NCBI GenBank assembly: GCA_030068145.1
Contig: JAPJBO010000094.1
Location: forward strand, 62,001 to 126,000
Reading direction: 5' to 3'
DNA length: 64,000 nucleotides
Source of the DNA: Diplonema papillatum
Lineage: Eukaryota > Euglenozoa > Diplonemea > Diplonemida > Diplonemidae
In this document: positions 63,523-64,000 of the stretch, in pieces
Position numbering within the stretch: the stretch's first letter is position 1
Layout of the letters: each line of letters starts with the position of its first letter
The notes under the pieces: model-generated
The model's database searches: none
What the model saw: only the letters and a program-made list of their open reading frames with translations
Told to the model about the DNA's origin: nothing
Made by a program: the position numbers and the translations under genes

Positions 63523-63843
63523 GGGTGGGATTGCAAGAACGTGCTTGGAATGGGTATGGTGTGGGTGTGCTCAACACCGCACTGGTCCCGTCTGCGCCGT
63601 GTTTCAGTCCTTTAAGCCACGACACGTAAGGCGGACCATCATCAGCGCGGAACTTGAGTGTCTGCAGACAGGACAGCGGTGTGAGTCTGGTTTGTCAGGC
63701 GGCTGTTCGTAGCTCGTCACAGCCAGGACCACCCGTGCTACTAGAGCACAGGCGAATCCGTCACGGGGAGAAGGCCCCTACAACCGTGTCTGTGCAATCA
63801 GTAAAAAAAACGCAGGGCACTCGCCCTGATTGTGAATGCGACT
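63523..63843 (+). repeat. Family B repeat, uninterrupted
   Basis: GGATTGCAAGAACGTGCTTG through GTGTCTGTGCAATCAGTAAA to CTCGCCCTGATTGTGAATGC. It is the empty-site reference for the MITE-2 insertion at 4309. Confidence 0.92.
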
Positions 63844-64000
63844 CACTTGGCAGCATTGACTTGTCTTCTAGAAATGGGGGTGGGGGGGCATCAGTGGCCA
63901 GTCTGTGTTGTCGCTGGGTTTCGGCTCCGGGGCGTAATCAGGTGTCGACTCCCATCGAGGCATTTAAAGGCCAGTCCCTTCAGAAATGTTGACATCATAG

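Overview
The window looks like nuclear DNA of a unicellular eukaryote (a protist). Evidence for this is eukaryote-type large-subunit (LSU) rRNA sequence, a coding exon rich in Gln and Asn tracts that ends at a GT splice donor, long microsatellites, many T-tracts, and dense layers of small eukaryotic-style transposons. I cannot fix the lineage. Very few open frames look like real genes; most of the window is repeats, many inserted inside one another.

Layout. 1-1756: a SINE-like repeat, then a minus-strand exon for a Q/N-rich coiled-coil protein. 1.8-2.6 kb: two related minisatellites. 2.9 kb: a degraded LSU rRNA 3' end. 4-22 kb: interspersed repeats (families named here A to P, MITE-1 and MITE-2), a long foldback at 6.5 kb and a broken reverse-transcriptase copy at 17.7 kb. 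21.9-57.2 kb: five blocks of LSU rRNA, all on the plus strand and in the normal 5'-3' order, at 21.9, 46.6, 51.4, 54.5 and 57.0 kb, separated by 2 to 24 kb of other DNA. Between the blocks lie a 306-bp trinucleotide repeat, a 1.85-kb minisatellite, a (GT)n tract, hAT-like elements with 8-bp duplications, a 30-bp tandem array, an inverted-motif array and a 1-kb element with terminal inverted repeats. 57-64 kb: more of the same repeat families.

The most striking locus is 54.5-57.2 kb. The peptidyl-transferase region of the LSU rRNA is interrupted by 2,098 bp, and joining the two sides restores the expected rRNA with no base lost or gained. The inserted DNA opens directly into a reverse transcriptase reading frame with a YDDW catalytic box. 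This could be a site-specific rDNA retroelement, an RT-bearing intron, or a break in a naturally fragmented rRNA.

Several small elements can be shown to be mobile from filled and empty sites inside this window: family F (113 bp, TTTTC duplication), MITE-2 (180 bp, two copies with AATCA and AGTTT), family A (13-15-bp duplications), hAT-1 and hAT-2 (8-bp duplications). Family letters are local names used only here.
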